Assembly (NCBI GenBank): GCA_018672315.1 | Contig: CP076053.1 | Location: 1,847,827 to 1,911,826, forward strand | DNA: 64,000 nt | From: Nocardioidaceae bacterium | Lineage (GTDB): Bacteria > Actinomycetota > Actinomycetes > Propionibacteriales > Nocardioidaceae | Reading direction: 5' to 3' | Part shown: in pieces, positions 32,908-42,312 of the stretch | Layout: every line of letters starts with the position of its first letter | How positions within the stretch are numbered: position 1 is the first letter of the stretch | Made by a program: the position numbers and the translations under genes | Notes under the pieces: model-generated | Seen by the model: only the letters and a program-made list of their open reading frames with translations | Told to the model about the DNA's origin: nothing | Database searches by the model: none

Positions 32908-33827
32908 GAACGACCCGGAGCGCGCAGCACCGCGACCTGCTCCTGCGGTGCGTGGCGCAGCACGACGGGCTTCGAGAGGTGCTTCTCGACCTCTCCGTCG
33001 ATCCCGGCGCCCCCGGAGCCCTGGAAGCCCTGGAGGCCCTCACCACCTCCCGCCGCCCCTCGGTGGTGCGGTGGCGGCACCGGTCCGCCGCGGGGACCGG
33101 TCACCCCGATCTGCTGGTGGAGCTCGCCGTACGCCGTGCGGGGAACCGGTCTCTGCGTAACGAGGTCGCCGGCCGGCGATGGGCCGCCACCGCAGGTGTG
33201 AACACCCCGCGCGTCCTCGCGCACGACACGGCGGGGGAGTGGATGGTCGGGGAGGCGGCGACGCCGGTGGAGCCCGACCCGGCGTACGTCGACACGGTGG
33301 TCGCCCAGGCGCGCCTGATCGCGGCGGCACCGGCGCCACCGCCCGGGGAGGACAGCCGGTCGTGGCAGGCGCCGCCCGTCGCTCGGCTGCTCAACGCCGG
33401 GCTGGCCACCACGCACGGCCTGCCGGTCCCGCTCTTCCTGCGTGCTCGCGAGGCCTACCGGAGCCTCCCGCACGACCAGCCGGTGCACGGCGACTTCTAC
33501 TACCTCAACGTGCCCGTGGACGCCGCCGGTCGGCCCGCGGTCGTCGACTGGGAGTTCCGCGGTCAGGGCCCGGAGTTCAGCGACGTGCTGCGGATGTGGG
33601 TCTCGCTCCCCGAGCGGTCGCTGCGCGACCAGCTGCTCGAGAGCCTCCTCGGCTCCGCGAGCGCGGAGCAGCGAGGACGCATCGGTGTGGTCGCGCGGTG
33701 GATGGCCGTGCGACAGCTCGCGGAGAACCTGACGTTCGTCGTCCGCACCTCGCAGGTCAGTCTCGACCACGCCCGCGAGGTGCTGCCGGAGGCCGTCGCC
33801 GTGGCCGAGGCGCTCGGCGCGCCCTGA
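32904..33827 (+). CDS. APH-family phosphotransferase (kinase-like fold)
   Basis: 307 residues with an aminoglycoside phosphotransferase/choline-kinase type C-lobe: the catalytic loop PVHGDFYYLNVPV (HGDxxxxN) and metal-binding AVVDWEFRGQGPEFSDV (DxE/D). The N-lobe is divergent (LLVELAVRRAGNRSLRNEVAGRRW). These proteins phosphorylate small hydroxylated molecules; there is no reason to call it an antibiotic resistance gene. GTG 32904 overlaps the BioF2-like gene by 4 bp. The pair looks like a small biosynthetic unit for a sugar or cell-envelope compound. Confidence 0.75.
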   Translation: MRTTRSAQHRDLLLRCVAQHDGLREVLLDLSVDPGAPGALEALEALTTSRRPSVVRWRHRSAAGTGHPDLLVELAVRRAGNRSLRNEVAGRRWAATAGVNTPRVLAHDTAGEWMVGEAATPVEPDPAYVDTVVAQARLIAAAPAPPPGEDSRSWQAPPVARLLNAGLATTHGLPVPLFLRAREAYRSLPHDQPVHGDFYYLNVPVDAAGRPAVVDWEFRGQGPEFSDVLRMWVSLPERSLRDQLLESLLGSASAEQRGRIGVVARWMAVRQLAENLTFVVRTSQVSLDHAREVLPEAVAVAEALGAP

Positions 33828-33892
33828 CCGGGCACACGGCCCTCCGGCCCCCGGCCGGTGTGTCGTGGCCGGACCTGTGCGAAGGTCTGCGC

Positions 33893-34444
33893 ATGGACGC
33901 CCAGCACGTCGAGGGAGACCTCGTCGAGGTCCTCTTCTCCGAGGACCAGATCCAGGCCCGGCTCGCCGAGCTCGCTGCCGACATCGAGCGCGACTACGAG
34001 GGCGAGGAGCTGCTCCTCGTCGGCGTGCTCCGGGGCGCGCTCATGGTGATGGCGGACCTCTCGCGCCACCTCGGCCGGCACGTGGAGACCGACTGGATGG
34101 CGGTGAGCTCCTACGGGTCGGGCACGAAGTCCTCGGGCGTCGTCCGCATCCTCAAGGACCTCGACACCGACATCGCAGGCCGGCACGTGCTGATCGTCGA
34201 CGAGGTCATCGACTCGGGGCTGACGCTGAAGTGGCTGGTCTCCAACCTCGCCTCGCGCAACCCGGCGTCGATCAAGATCGTCACGTTGCTGCGCAAGCCC
34301 GCGGCCCACGCGATGGACGTGGACGTCGAGTACGTCGGCTGGGACATCGGCGACGAGTTCGTCGTCGGCTACGGCCTGGACTACGCCGAGAAGTACCGCA
34401 ACCTGCGCCAGATCGGCACGCTCGCGCCGCACGTCTACCGCTGA
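33893..34444 (+). CDS. hpt: Hypoxanthine phosphoribosyltransferase
   Basis: 183 residues. The PRPP loop is HVLIVDEVIDSGLTLKWL; in most HPRTs it starts Glu-Asp, here Asp-Glu. Other blocks are LLVGVLRGALMVMADL, MAVSSYGSGTKSSGVVRILKDLD and VGWDIGDEFVVGYGLDYAEKYRNL, the last including the purine-binding Trp-Asp-Ile region. It salvages hypoxanthine and guanine to IMP and GMP. ATG 33893 lacks a good Shine-Dalgarno site. Located between tilS and ftsH, as in most actinobacteria, though here seven extra genes (31762-33827 and 34468-39349) interrupt the cluster. Confidence 0.94.
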   Translation: MDAQHVEGDLVEVLFSEDQIQARLAELAADIERDYEGEELLLVGVLRGALMVMADLSRHLGRHVETDWMAVSSYGSGTKSSGVVRILKDLDTDIAGRHVLIVDEVIDSGLTLKWLVSNLASRNPASIKIVTLLRKPAAHAMDVDVEYVGWDIGDEFVVGYGLDYAEKYRNLRQIGTLAPHVYR

Positions 34445-34467
34445 CGCGGCGCGCCACGGGCACGTCG

Positions 34468-35703
34468 ATGTCGCCGCCGGAGGAGCCCGGGCGCGTGCGG
34501 TGGCAGCCTGCGCCGCCCCCGCCACGACGCCTGCTGCTGGTCGATGGGCTGATCGCCGCCGCGATCGGCGCCGTCGCCTTGGTGTTCTCCACGGCCTCGT
34601 TCGACGGCCCGCCGGCGCTGGGGCACGTCGCCCTGCTGGTGCTCGCGGTGACGCTGCGGCGCGCAGCCCCGTGGGTCGCCATGGGTCTGGGGGTGACGGC
34701 CGGCGTCGTCCAGGCCGCCTCGCTGGTCATCGCCGTGCCGGCCGACCTGGCGTACGCGCCCCTGTGCCTGGCGCTCGGCGCCAGTGCGTCGGCGACGGTG
34801 CGGCGGGTGGGCCTCGTGTGCTCCCTCGCAGCGACGGTGACCGCGGGAGCGGTGACGGCGGTCCTGACCGGGGCCGGGGGACTGCGGGAGAACGCCCTGA
34901 CGGTCGTCCTGGTGAGCGCGACCACCGCACTGCTCACGGTCGGACCCTGGACGGTCGGCCAGCTCCAGCGCACCCGACGGGAGAACCTGCGCATCGCCGT
35001 GCAGAGCGAGGTCGACGCGGTCGAGCGTCGCCGGCTCGCCGAGGCGTACGAGCAGCAGGCCGAACGCTCCCGCATCGCCGCCGACATGCACGACCTCGTG
35101 GCCCACTCCTGGGCCGTGGTGGCCGCCCAGGCCACGGGCGCCCGGTACGCGAGCTCGCCCGCGACCACCGAGCAGGCCCTCGACGTCATCGCCGACACCG
35201 CGCGCACCGCCATGGCCGACCTCAACACGATCGTCCGCCGGCTCCGGCGCACCGAGACCGACGACCCCGACGACCCCGCGACCGGGACACTCCTCGCGGA
35301 GGGGGCGTACGGGTCCGCGCACGACGACGAGCAGGACGCCCGCCTGCTGGACCGGATGCGCGCCTCGGGCATGCAGCTGGAGGTCCACGACGACGGCGAC
35401 CCGCCGGACTCACCGCTGTTGCGCCAGACCGAGCACCACCTGCTCCGCGAGGCCCTGACCAACGCGTTGAAGCACGCCGACCTGGCTCGACCGGTCACGC
35501 TCACCCGCCGGCGGGGCGCCGACGTGACGATGGAGGTCCGCTCGAGCCTCCACCGGGACCGCCCACCCGCCGCGGGCACGGGGCACGGCCTGGTGGGCAT
35601 GCGTGAGCGTGCCGCGGCCGTGGGCGGGCACCTGAGCGCGGGTCCCGAGGGCGACACCTGGGCGGTCCGGGCCCGGCTGCCCCGACGTGAGGGGTCCGCA
35701 TGA
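34468..35703 (+). CDS. NarL-type (HisKA_3) sensor histidine kinase
   Basis: 411 residues. Four or five membrane spans occupy residues about 25-165, with no large sensor loop. A coiled stretch (RIAVQSEVDAVERRRLAEAYEQQAER) leads into the HisKA_3 dimerisation box RSRIAADMHDLVAHSWAVV with phospho-acceptor His208. The ATPase domain has the N-box LLREALTNALKHA and G-box GTGHGLVGMRERAAAVGG. Start ATG 34468, 23 bp after hpt. It overlaps the response regulator by 4 bp and precedes an ABC exporter, which is probably its target. Confidence 0.88.
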   Translation: MSPPEEPGRVRWQPAPPPPRRLLLVDGLIAAAIGAVALVFSTASFDGPPALGHVALLVLAVTLRRAAPWVAMGLGVTAGVVQAASLVIAVPADLAYAPLCLALGASASATVRRVGLVCSLAATVTAGAVTAVLTGAGGLRENALTVVLVSATTALLTVGPWTVGQLQRTRRENLRIAVQSEVDAVERRRLAEAYEQQAERSRIAADMHDLVAHSWAVVAAQATGARYASSPATTEQALDVIADTARTAMADLNTIVRRLRRTETDDPDDPATGTLLAEGAYGSAHDDEQDARLLDRMRASGMQLEVHDDGDPPDSPLLRQTEHHLLREALTNALKHADLARPVTLTRRRGADVTMEVRSSLHRDRPPAAGTGHGLVGMRERAAAVGGHLSAGPEGDTWAVRARLPRREGSA

Positions 35704-36353
35704 CCGCGGTCGTACGCTGCCTGCTGGTCGACGACCAGGCGCTGTTCAGGGCCGGCATCGCCATGGTGCTGGACAGCCAGCCCGACCTGGAGGTCGTCGG
35801 GCAGGCCGGCGACGGCGACGAGGTGCTCGACCTGGTCGTCTCGACCGGGCCGGACGTCGTGCTGATGGACGTCCGGATGCCTCGGCTGGACGGCGTCGCC
35901 GCCACCCGTCGGCTCCTCGAGCGGCTGGGGGACGAGGCCCCGAAGGTGCTGGTGCTGACCACGATCGAGGGTGACGACTCGGTGGTGGACGCGATCGACG
36001 CCGGCGCCAGCGGGTTCCTGCTCAAGCAGGCCGAGCCGGAGCTGCTCCTCGCGACCGTCCGCGCGGTCGCGGCGGGCAACCACGTGGTGGCGGCCGGTGC
36101 CACCCGCACCCTCTTCGAGACCGTCCGCGGGCGGAGACCGACCTCGCCCGGCCCCGAGTACGACAGCCTCACCGCCCGCGAGCGCGAGATCCTGCTGCTG
36201 ACCGCCCGCGGGCTCTCGAACGCCGAGATCGCCGCGGCCGAGCACCTCACCGAGGGCACCGTGAAGACCCACGTCTCGGCCGTCCTGACCAAGCTCGGGC
36301 TGCGCGACCGCGTCCAGGTCGTGGTGTACGCCTACGAGCACGGTCTGACCTGA
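35700..36353 (+). CDS. NarL/FixJ-type response regulator
   Basis: 217 residues. Receiver: CLLVDDQALFRAG, phospho-acceptor Asp57 in VLMDVRMPRLDG, and Lys in GFLLKQAEP. The C-terminal LuxR-type helix-turn-helix has SLTAREREILLLTARGLSNAEIAAAEHLTEGTVKTHVSAVLTKLGLRDR. It overlaps its kinase by an ATGA junction and probably activates the ABC operon that starts 99 bp downstream. Confidence 0.92.
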   Translation: MTAVVRCLLVDDQALFRAGIAMVLDSQPDLEVVGQAGDGDEVLDLVVSTGPDVVLMDVRMPRLDGVAATRRLLERLGDEAPKVLVLTTIEGDDSVVDAIDAGASGFLLKQAEPELLLATVRAVAAGNHVVAAGATRTLFETVRGRRPTSPGPEYDSLTAREREILLLTARGLSNAEIAAAEHLTEGTVKTHVSAVLTKLGLRDRVQVVVYAYEHGLT

Positions 36354-36451
36354 GTCGCGGGTCCGGTCCGACGGATCTCCCACTCGCGGCAGAGGCAGGT
36401 TCCCTCTCGCGACCGATGTGCGCAGGGCGTACGCCGCGAAGACTCGTGCCC

Positions 36452-37303
36452 ATGAGCACACCACGCGCCGGCACCCCCGCCACAGCCGCCACAGCCGCCA
36501 CCGAGCACATTTCCGGCCGGGGACGCACCGGCCACCACCCCGACCAGACCGTCGTCGAGCTGCGGCACGTCATGCGGCACTACGGCTCGAGCGACTCGGG
36601 GCCCGTCGTCCGCGCCCTCGACGACCTCAGCCTGTCCATCGCCCGCGGCGCGTTCACCGCGGTGATGGGTGCCTCCGGATCGGGAAAGTCGACCCTGATG
36701 AACGTCGCCGCGGGCCTCGACGACGTCACCGGCGGTGAGGTCCTCCTCGCGGGCAACCCGCTGCACCTGCTCGACGCGCGGCGTCGCACCGAGCTGCGCC
36801 GGGAGCACGTCGGCTTCGTCTTCCAGGCCTTCAACCTGGTGCCGGCGCTGACGGTGGAGGAGAACATCCGGCTCCCGTTCGAGCTCGCGGGTCGCGGCAC
36901 CGGGGGTGGGACCGAGGCGTGGATCGACCACCTCGTGACGGTCCTCGGTCTGGGTGAGCGCCGCGGTCACCGACCGGCCGAGCTGTCCGGCGGTCAGCAG
37001 CAGCGCGTCGCGATCGCGCGCGCCCTGGCGCCCCGGCCCGACGTCGTCTTCGCCGACGAGCCCACCGGTAACCTCGACGCCCGGTCCTCGCGCGAGGTGC
37101 TCGCCCTGCTGCGCACCGCGGCGGCGGAGTACGGGCAGAGCATCGTGATGGTCAGCCACGACCCGGTGGCCGCGTCCTACGCGGACCGTGTCGTGGTGCT
37201 GGCCGACGGCCGGGTCGTCTCGGACTCCCCGGCCCGGTCGGCCCAGCAGATCGCCTCGCTGCTGGTCGCGGTGGAGACCGGCGAGACGGGTGAGGAGCGA
37301 TGA
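36452..37303 (+). CDS. ABC transporter ATPase, MacB/LolD type
   Basis: 283 residues. A 45-residue Thr/Ala/His-rich N-terminal extension precedes the ATPase. Walker [11 protein letters not shown]-loop [17 protein letters not shown], signature [15 protein letters not shown], Walker [14 protein letters not shown] and switch His in [10 protein letters not shown] are intact. DEPTGNLD is typical of the MacB/LolD/FtsE export group. It pairs with the FtsX-like permease, whose ATG overlaps its stop. ATG 36452; likely regulated by the upstream two-component system. Confidence 0.9.
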   Translation: MSTPRAGTPATAATAATEHISGRGRTGHHPDQTVVELRHVMRHYGSSDSGPVVRALDDLSLSIARGAFTAVMGASGSGKSTLMNVAAGLDDVTGGEVLLAGNPLHLLDARRRTELRREHVGFVFQAFNLVPALTVEENIRLPFELAGRGTGGGTEAWIDHLVTVLGLGERRGHRPAELSGGQQQRVAIARALAPRPDVVFADEPTGNLDARSSREVLALLRTAAAEYGQSIVMVSHDPVAASYADRVVVLADGRVVSDSPARSAQQIASLLVAVETGETGEER

Positions 37304-38745
37304 GCGCGATCAGCCCGACGACGCCGGCGGGGCGGGGGCTCAGCCCGGAGGTGGTGCTCGGTGAGCGCGGCGAGCTGACCACCACCCGGCTGATCGCCGG
37401 TCTGTCGGGGGCGTACGGCGCGGTGATGATCGTGTCGGCGGCGGGTCTGTCGGCCCTGGTGACCGGGGAGAGGAGCGGGCTGGTCCTCCCGGCCGTGGCG
37501 TCCGTGTTCGTCGCGATCGCGCTGTACGTCGCGACGCTGACGATGACCAATGCGGTGGCCACCGTGATGGCCGGCCGTCGACGCGATGTCGCGCTGCTGC
37601 GCATGATCGGCGCCGATGAGCGCGAGCTGCGCAGCGTCGTCGTGGGCACCGTCGCTCGGGCGGCCACCGCCGCCGCAGCCGTCGGAGCGGCGGTCGGGGT
37701 CGCCGTCGGACACGGGGGGCGGTCCCTGCTCGTGATGACCGGAGCACTCCCGGACGAGGCGTACCCGTGGGTGTCGGTGGCCATGGCCGCCCAGGTGCTG
37801 GCGCTGGTCGTCGTGGTCGGCACCGTCGGCGGCCTCGCGGGTCGTGCGGGCTCACGCCAGGTGCTGCGGCTTCCCCCGGCGCAGGCGATGAGCGCGGCGG
37901 AGCAGGCCCGCACCCCTTCGGCGCCCCGGCGCCTGCGCCTGCTGCGCCGGCTCGCCACGGCCGGCCTCCTCGGGGGCGGCGCGCTGCTGCTGGTCGCGGG
38001 GATGGTGCTCGGCGAGAGCCTCACGCAGAGCGGTCTCGCGGTCATGACGGCCTTCGCCGGCGCGGTCGCGCTCGGCACCGGCGTGGTGACGGGCGGCCGT
38101 ACGGTGCTGCCCCGGGTCGTCGCGGTCTGCGGTCGGGCCCTGGGGACCTCTCCGTCGGCGCGGATCGCGCGACGCAACGCGGTCGACGACCCCGACCGCA
38201 CCACCCGCTCGTTGCTGGGTCTGGTCGTCGGCGTCGGGCTCGTCACGACGTTCGCCACCGGATCCGCCTCGCTCGCCGCCGCCCTGCCCCGGATGGGCTT
38301 CACCGGGGAGGACCAGGTGCTGGCGGAGCGGTTCCTCTCGATCGCCTCGGCGATCATGATCGGCATCGTCGTGATCTCGGCCGTGCTCTCGGCGGTCGGG
38401 TTCGTGGCCACGATGTCGACCACGGTACTGCAGCGTCGCCGCGAGATGGGCCTGCTGCAGGCGCTGGGCTTCACCCCCTCCCAGGTGCGCGCCATGGTGA
38501 CCGGCGAGGCCGTCGCCATGACCGGGTCGGCGATCGTGCTCGGGCTCGCGCTCGGAGTGCTGTTCGGAGTCGTGGGCGCCCAGTCGCTCGTCGGCAGTCT
38601 CGGCACCGGGCTGGCAGTCGGCGTGCCGTGGGCGTCCCTCGCGCTGATCGCCGCCGGTGCGACGGTGCTGGTCGTGCTGTCCTCCCGCGCGCCGGCCGAG
38701 CAGGCGCTGCGGCTCACCCCGATCGAGGCGCTGCGGGTCACCTGA
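37300..38745 (+). CDS. FtsX-like ABC permease
   Basis: 481 residues with two FtsX-type halves. Each half has the characteristic cytoplasmic motif RRRDVALLRMIGADERELRSVV (first) and RRREMGLLQALGFTPSQVRAMV (second), followed by two or three spans. The ends LRLPPAQAM and LRLTPIEALRVT are the PxxALR box of the family. Such transporters export peptides, antibiotics or lipoproteins, or extract membrane substrates. It overlaps its ATPase gene by 4 bp and the convergent GNAT gene by 8 bp. Confidence 0.88.
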   Translation: MSAISPTTPAGRGLSPEVVLGERGELTTTRLIAGLSGAYGAVMIVSAAGLSALVTGERSGLVLPAVASVFVAIALYVATLTMTNAVATVMAGRRRDVALLRMIGADERELRSVVVGTVARAATAAAAVGAAVGVAVGHGGRSLLVMTGALPDEAYPWVSVAMAAQVLALVVVVGTVGGLAGRAGSRQVLRLPPAQAMSAAEQARTPSAPRRLRLLRRLATAGLLGGGALLLVAGMVLGESLTQSGLAVMTAFAGAVALGTGVVTGGRTVLPRVVAVCGRALGTSPSARIARRNAVDDPDRTTRSLLGLVVGVGLVTTFATGSASLAAALPRMGFTGEDQVLAERFLSIASAIMIGIVVISAVLSAVGFVATMSTTVLQRRREMGLLQALGFTPSQVRAMVTGEAVAMTGSAIVLGLALGVLFGVVGAQSLVGSLGTGLAVGVPWASLALIAAGATVLVVLSSRAPAEQALRLTPIEALRVT

Positions 38746-39349
38746 CCGGGACGCCCGCGGGGTCGAGGACCTCGTCCGGCCAGCCGTCGCCGTCGCGCAG
38801 CGGCTCGCCGGCGAGGACCGTGGCGGCCCAGCAGTCGTGGCGTACGCCCCGCTGCTCGAAGCCCTCGCGTATCCGGCCCTCGTACGCGAACCCCACCGCC
38901 CGCGCGACGTGCGCCGAGGCGGCGTTGCCGACCCGGGCCCGCCACTCCACCGAGGTCAGACGCATCGGTCCGAGGCCCCACCGCAGGATGGTGCGCACGG
39001 CGTCGGTGGTCAGCCCGCGCCCACGCGCGTCGGGGTGGGTCAGGAAGCCGATCGCCGCGCGGCCCGCGCCCGTCGAGTGCAGGTCGATCCCGCCCGCGTA
39101 CGTCCCCGGGGTCGCCGTGTCCTCCAGGCAGAAGACCCAGTGCGTGTTCTCCGCCCAGCCGCGTCGGACGTACGCCAGGTACTGCTCCGCCTCGCGCGCG
39201 CCGTAGGGCGTGGGCACCGTCGTCGCCCACGTGGAGTCGGTGTCGGTGACGGCCTGCACCAGCCGCGGCAGGTCCTGCTCGGTGAGGGCGCGCAGCACGA
39301 CCCGCTCACCGCGCAGCCGGGGCGGGGGAGGGCCGGGATCGGGAGCCAC
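38738..39349 (-). CDS. GNAT N-acetyltransferase, RimJ/RimL-like
   Basis: 203 residues. GERVVLRALTEQDLPRLVQAVTD is the usual RimJ/RimL start. IGFLTHPDARGRGLTTDAVRTILRW is the acetyl-CoA loop, and RVGNAASAHVARAVGFAYEGRIREGF the following block. GTG 39349 is chosen (GAGCCT 6 nt before it); an in-frame GTG 39382 adds 11 residues. It may acetylate protein N-termini or small molecules. Its end overlaps the permease gene by 8 bp. Confidence 0.8.
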   Translation of the reverse strand: MAPDPGPPPPRLRGERVVLRALTEQDLPRLVQAVTDTDSTWATTVPTPYGAREAEQYLAYVRRGWAENTHWVFCLEDTATPGTYAGGIDLHSTGAGRAAIGFLTHPDARGRGLTTDAVRTILRWGLGPMRLTSVEWRARVGNAASAHVARAVGFAYEGRIREGFEQRGVRHDCWAATVLAGEPLRDGDGWPDEVLDPAGVPVR

Positions 39350-39561
39350 GCGACCAGGCTCGCACGGCGTGAGGCGCAGCACGGTGACGCCGGCGCGGGA
39401 ACGTGTCCGCCGCCCGAGCCGTTGTGCCTGGCAGGAGCAGGTCCCGGCCTCCGGGGCCCCGTGTAACGTCTGAGAGTCTCCGGCGTCCGCCCCACTCCGC
39501 CCCCACCAGGGCAGCGGGACGCCCAGAAACCCACGAGGAGGCGGGGCCAGGCCCCGAGCGC

Positions 39562-41664
39562 ATGGACTTCAAGAAGATCTTCCGCGGCCCCGTCGTGTGG
39601 ATCGTCATCGTGGCGGTCGGCGTGCTGGTCGCCTTCTCCTTCCTCGCCCCCAACGGGGGGTACGAGGAGGTCGAGACCTCCGAGATGATCTCCCAGATCG
39701 AGTCGGGCAACGTCGACGAGATCACCTTCATCGACGGCGACCAGGAGGTCCAGGCGACGCTCGACGCCCCCGAGAGCGACGACCCCGACCAGGAGGTGCC
39801 CGGCCGCAAGATCTCCACGCACTGGGTCACCGGCCAGCAGGAGGGCATGGTCGCGGAGGCCCAGCGTCAGGTCGAGGCGGGCAACATCTCCTTCTCCGAC
39901 TCCGAGAACCCGCAGCCGTCCTTCCTGGGTGGGCTGCTCAGCTTCCTGCTGCCCTTCATCATCATCATCGCGATCTTCCTGTTCCTGCTGAACAACGTGC
40001 AGGGCGGCGGCGGCCGGGTCATGCAGTTCGCCAAGTCCAAGGCGAAGATGATCACCAAGGACATGCCGCAGACGACCTTCTCCGACGTCGCCGGCTGCGA
40101 GGAGGCCATCGAGGAGCTCGGCGAGATCAAGGAGTTCCTGCAGGACCCGCCGAAGTTCCAGGCCGTCGGGGCCCGCATCCCCAAGGGCGTGCTTCTCTAC
40201 GGCTCCCCGGGCACCGGCAAGACCCTGCTCGCCCGCGCGGTCGCGGGTGAGGCGGGCGTGCCGTTCTACTCGATCTCGGGCTCGGACTTCGTCGAGATGT
40301 TCGTCGGCGTGGGCGCCTCCCGGGTCCGCGACCTGTTCGAGCAGGCCAAGGAGAACGCCCCGGCCATCGTCTTCATCGACGAGATCGACGCGGTGGGTCG
40401 CCACCGCGGCGCCGGCATGGGCGGCGGCCACGACGAGCGTGAGCAGACGCTGAACCAGCTGCTGGTGGAGATGGACGGCTTCGACGTGCGCGGCGGCGTC
40501 ATCCTGATCGCCGCGACCAACCGCCCCGACATCCTCGACCCCGCCCTGCTGCGACCCGGTCGCTTCGACCGGCAGATCGGCGTGGAGCCGCCCGACCTCG
40601 CGGGTCGGCACGAGATCCTGAAGGTGCACGCGCGCGGCAAGCCGCTCGCCGAGCACATCGACCTGCTGGGCATCGCACGGCGTACGCCCGGGTTCTCCGG
40701 CGCCGACCTGTCCAACGTGCTCAACGAGGCCGCGCTGCTGACCGCCCGCAACGGCAAGCAGCTGATCGGCCCTGAGGAGCTCGACGAGGCCATCGACCGT
40801 GTCATCGGCGGTCCGCAGAAGCGCACGCGTCTGATGGGCGAGAAGGAGAAGCTCATCACCGCCTACCACGAGGGCGGCCACGCGCTGGTCGCGGCGGCGC
40901 TGCCGGGCACCGACCCCGTGCACAAGGTGACGATCCTCCCGCGTGGCCGCGCGCTGGGCTACACGATGGTGCTGCCCGACGAGGACAAGTACAGCCAGTC
41001 GCGCTCGGAGATGCTCGACAAGCTGGCGTACATGCTCGGCGGCCGGGCCGCGGAGGAGCTGATCTTCCACGACCCCACGACCGGGGCCGGCAACGACATC
41101 GAGAAGGCCACCAACCTGGCCCGGGCCATGGTCACCGAGTACGGCATGACCGAGCGGCTCGGCGCGATCAAGCTCGGGGAGTCCGGCGGCGAGCCGTTCC
41201 TCGGTCGCGACATGGGCCACCAGCGCACCTACTCCGAGGACATCGCGGCCGTCGTGGACGCCGAGACCCGGTCGCTGCTGATGACCGCGCACCAGGAGGC
41301 CTTCGACATCCTCGAGGAGAACCGCGACGTGCTCGACGCGCTGGTGCTCTCGCTGATGGAGAAGGAGACCCTCGACAAGGCCGAGATCGCCGCGATCTTC
41401 GAGCCGCTGCGGCGCCGCCCCGTACGCCCCGCGTGGACCGGGTCGGACTCCCGGGTGCCGTCCACCGTCCCCCCGGTCGACGTGCCGCGCTCGGCGCGCG
41501 AGAAGGCCGCGATGGCGAACGGCACGAAGCCCGAGGAGCCGACCGACGCGGTCGTTCTCACCCCGCCCGGCCCCGACGGCGACGTCCACGGTGACCCGCT
41601 CGTCGAGGGTGGCGGCAACGACCGCCCGAGCCCGCCCGAGCCGGGCGCCCCGGGTCCGAGCTGA
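39562..41664 (+). CDS. ftsH: ATP-dependent zinc metalloprotease FtsH
   Basis: 700 residues. Span 1 is at residues about 10-30 and span 2 about 113-138 ([19 protein letters not shown]), with a periplasmic loop between. AAA domain: Walker A GSPGTGKT (214-221), Walker [16 protein letters not shown] region [20 protein letters not shown], and pore loop [17 protein letters not shown]. The zinc site is HEGGH (436-440). The tail is Pro/Asp-rich and disordered. It degrades unassembled membrane proteins and regulators. ATG 39562 lies about 20 nt after GAGGAGG, with a GGGG/CCCC hairpin between. Typical order ftsH-folE-folP-folB-folK follows. Confidence 0.97.
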   Translation: MDFKKIFRGPVVWIVIVAVGVLVAFSFLAPNGGYEEVETSEMISQIESGNVDEITFIDGDQEVQATLDAPESDDPDQEVPGRKISTHWVTGQQEGMVAEAQRQVEAGNISFSDSENPQPSFLGGLLSFLLPFIIIIAIFLFLLNNVQGGGGRVMQFAKSKAKMITKDMPQTTFSDVAGCEEAIEELGEIKEFLQDPPKFQAVGARIPKGVLLYGSPGTGKTLLARAVAGEAGVPFYSISGSDFVEMFVGVGASRVRDLFEQAKENAPAIVFIDEIDAVGRHRGAGMGGGHDEREQTLNQLLVEMDGFDVRGGVILIAATNRPDILDPALLRPGRFDRQIGVEPPDLAGRHEILKVHARGKPLAEHIDLLGIARRTPGFSGADLSNVLNEAALLTARNGKQLIGPEELDEAIDRVIGGPQKRTRLMGEKEKLITAYHEGGHALVAAALPGTDPVHKVTILPRGRALGYTMVLPDEDKYSQSRSEMLDKLAYMLGGRAAEELIFHDPTTGAGNDIEKATNLARAMVTEYGMTERLGAIKLGESGGEPFLGRDMGHQRTYSEDIAAVVDAETRSLLMTAHQEAFDILEENRDVLDALVLSLMEKETLDKAEIAAIFEPLRRRPVRPAWTGSDSRVPSTVPPVDVPRSAREKAAMANGTKPEEPTDAVVLTPPGPDGDVHGDPLVEGGGNDRPSPPEPGAPGPS

Positions 41665-41675
41665 AGGAGTCCCGC

Positions 41676-42305
41676 GTGAGCGTGGAACAGAGCGAGAACA
41701 TCACGGCCCTGCGCACCGAGACCTCGAGGGTCGCACCGCCGGCCTTCGACGCGCCGCGCGCCGAGGCGGCCGTCCGGGAGCTGCTGCTCGCCGTGGGTGA
41801 GGACCCCGACCGGGAGGGTCTGCAGGAGACGCCGGCCCGTGTGGCCCGCGCGTACGCCGAGCTGCTCGCGGGCATGCGGCAGGACCCCGCCGAGGTGCTG
41901 GCGACCACCTTCGACGTCGGGCACGACGAGATGGTGCTGGTGCGCGACATCGAGCTGTGGAGCCTGTGCGAGCACCACCTGGTGCCGTTCTCGGGCGTCG
42001 CGCACGTCGGCTACATCCCCGGGGAGGGAGGCCGGGTCACCGGCCTGAGCAAGCTGGCCCGCCTGGTCGACCTGTACGCACGCCGCCCGCAGGTGCAGGA
42101 GCGCCTGACCACCCAGGTGGTCGATGCGCTCATGGAGATCCTCGAGGCACGCGGCGCGATCGTCGTCATCGAGGCCGAGCACCTGTGCATGGCCATGCGT
42201 GGCGTACGCAAGCCCGGTGCCCGCACGATCACCTCCGCGGTGCGCGGTTGCATGAAGGACGCCGCGACGCGGGCCGAGGCCATGAGCCTGATCGTGGGCC
42301 GCTGA
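41676..42305 (+). CDS. folE: GTP cyclohydrolase I
   Basis: 209 residues. [28 protein letters not shown] at the N-terminus, the zinc/catalytic block [44 protein letters not shown] and the second zinc Cys in [17 protein letters not shown] identify a zinc-dependent type IA enzyme. It converts GTP to dihydroneopterin triphosphate, the first step of folate synthesis. GTG 41676 is 11 bp after ftsH and 7 bp before folP. Confidence 0.96.
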   Translation: MSVEQSENITALRTETSRVAPPAFDAPRAEAAVRELLLAVGEDPDREGLQETPARVARAYAELLAGMRQDPAEVLATTFDVGHDEMVLVRDIELWSLCEHHLVPFSGVAHVGYIPGEGGRVTGLSKLARLVDLYARRPQVQERLTTQVVDALMEILEARGAIVVIEAEHLCMAMRGVRKPGARTITSAVRGCMKDAATRAEAMSLIVGR

Positions 42306-42312
42306 GGCGGTC

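Noticed and set aside
32904-33827. Aminoglycoside resistance gene
   Set aside because: Only the general APH-fold catalytic motifs are present. The context is biosynthetic and no resistance-specific signature is visible.
37152-39230. Long antisense open frame of 692 codons opposite the ABC permease
   Set aside because: The plus-strand frame has clear FtsX motifs. The antisense product is low-complexity Thr/Arg/Pro-rich, as expected for a shadow frame in GC-rich DNA.
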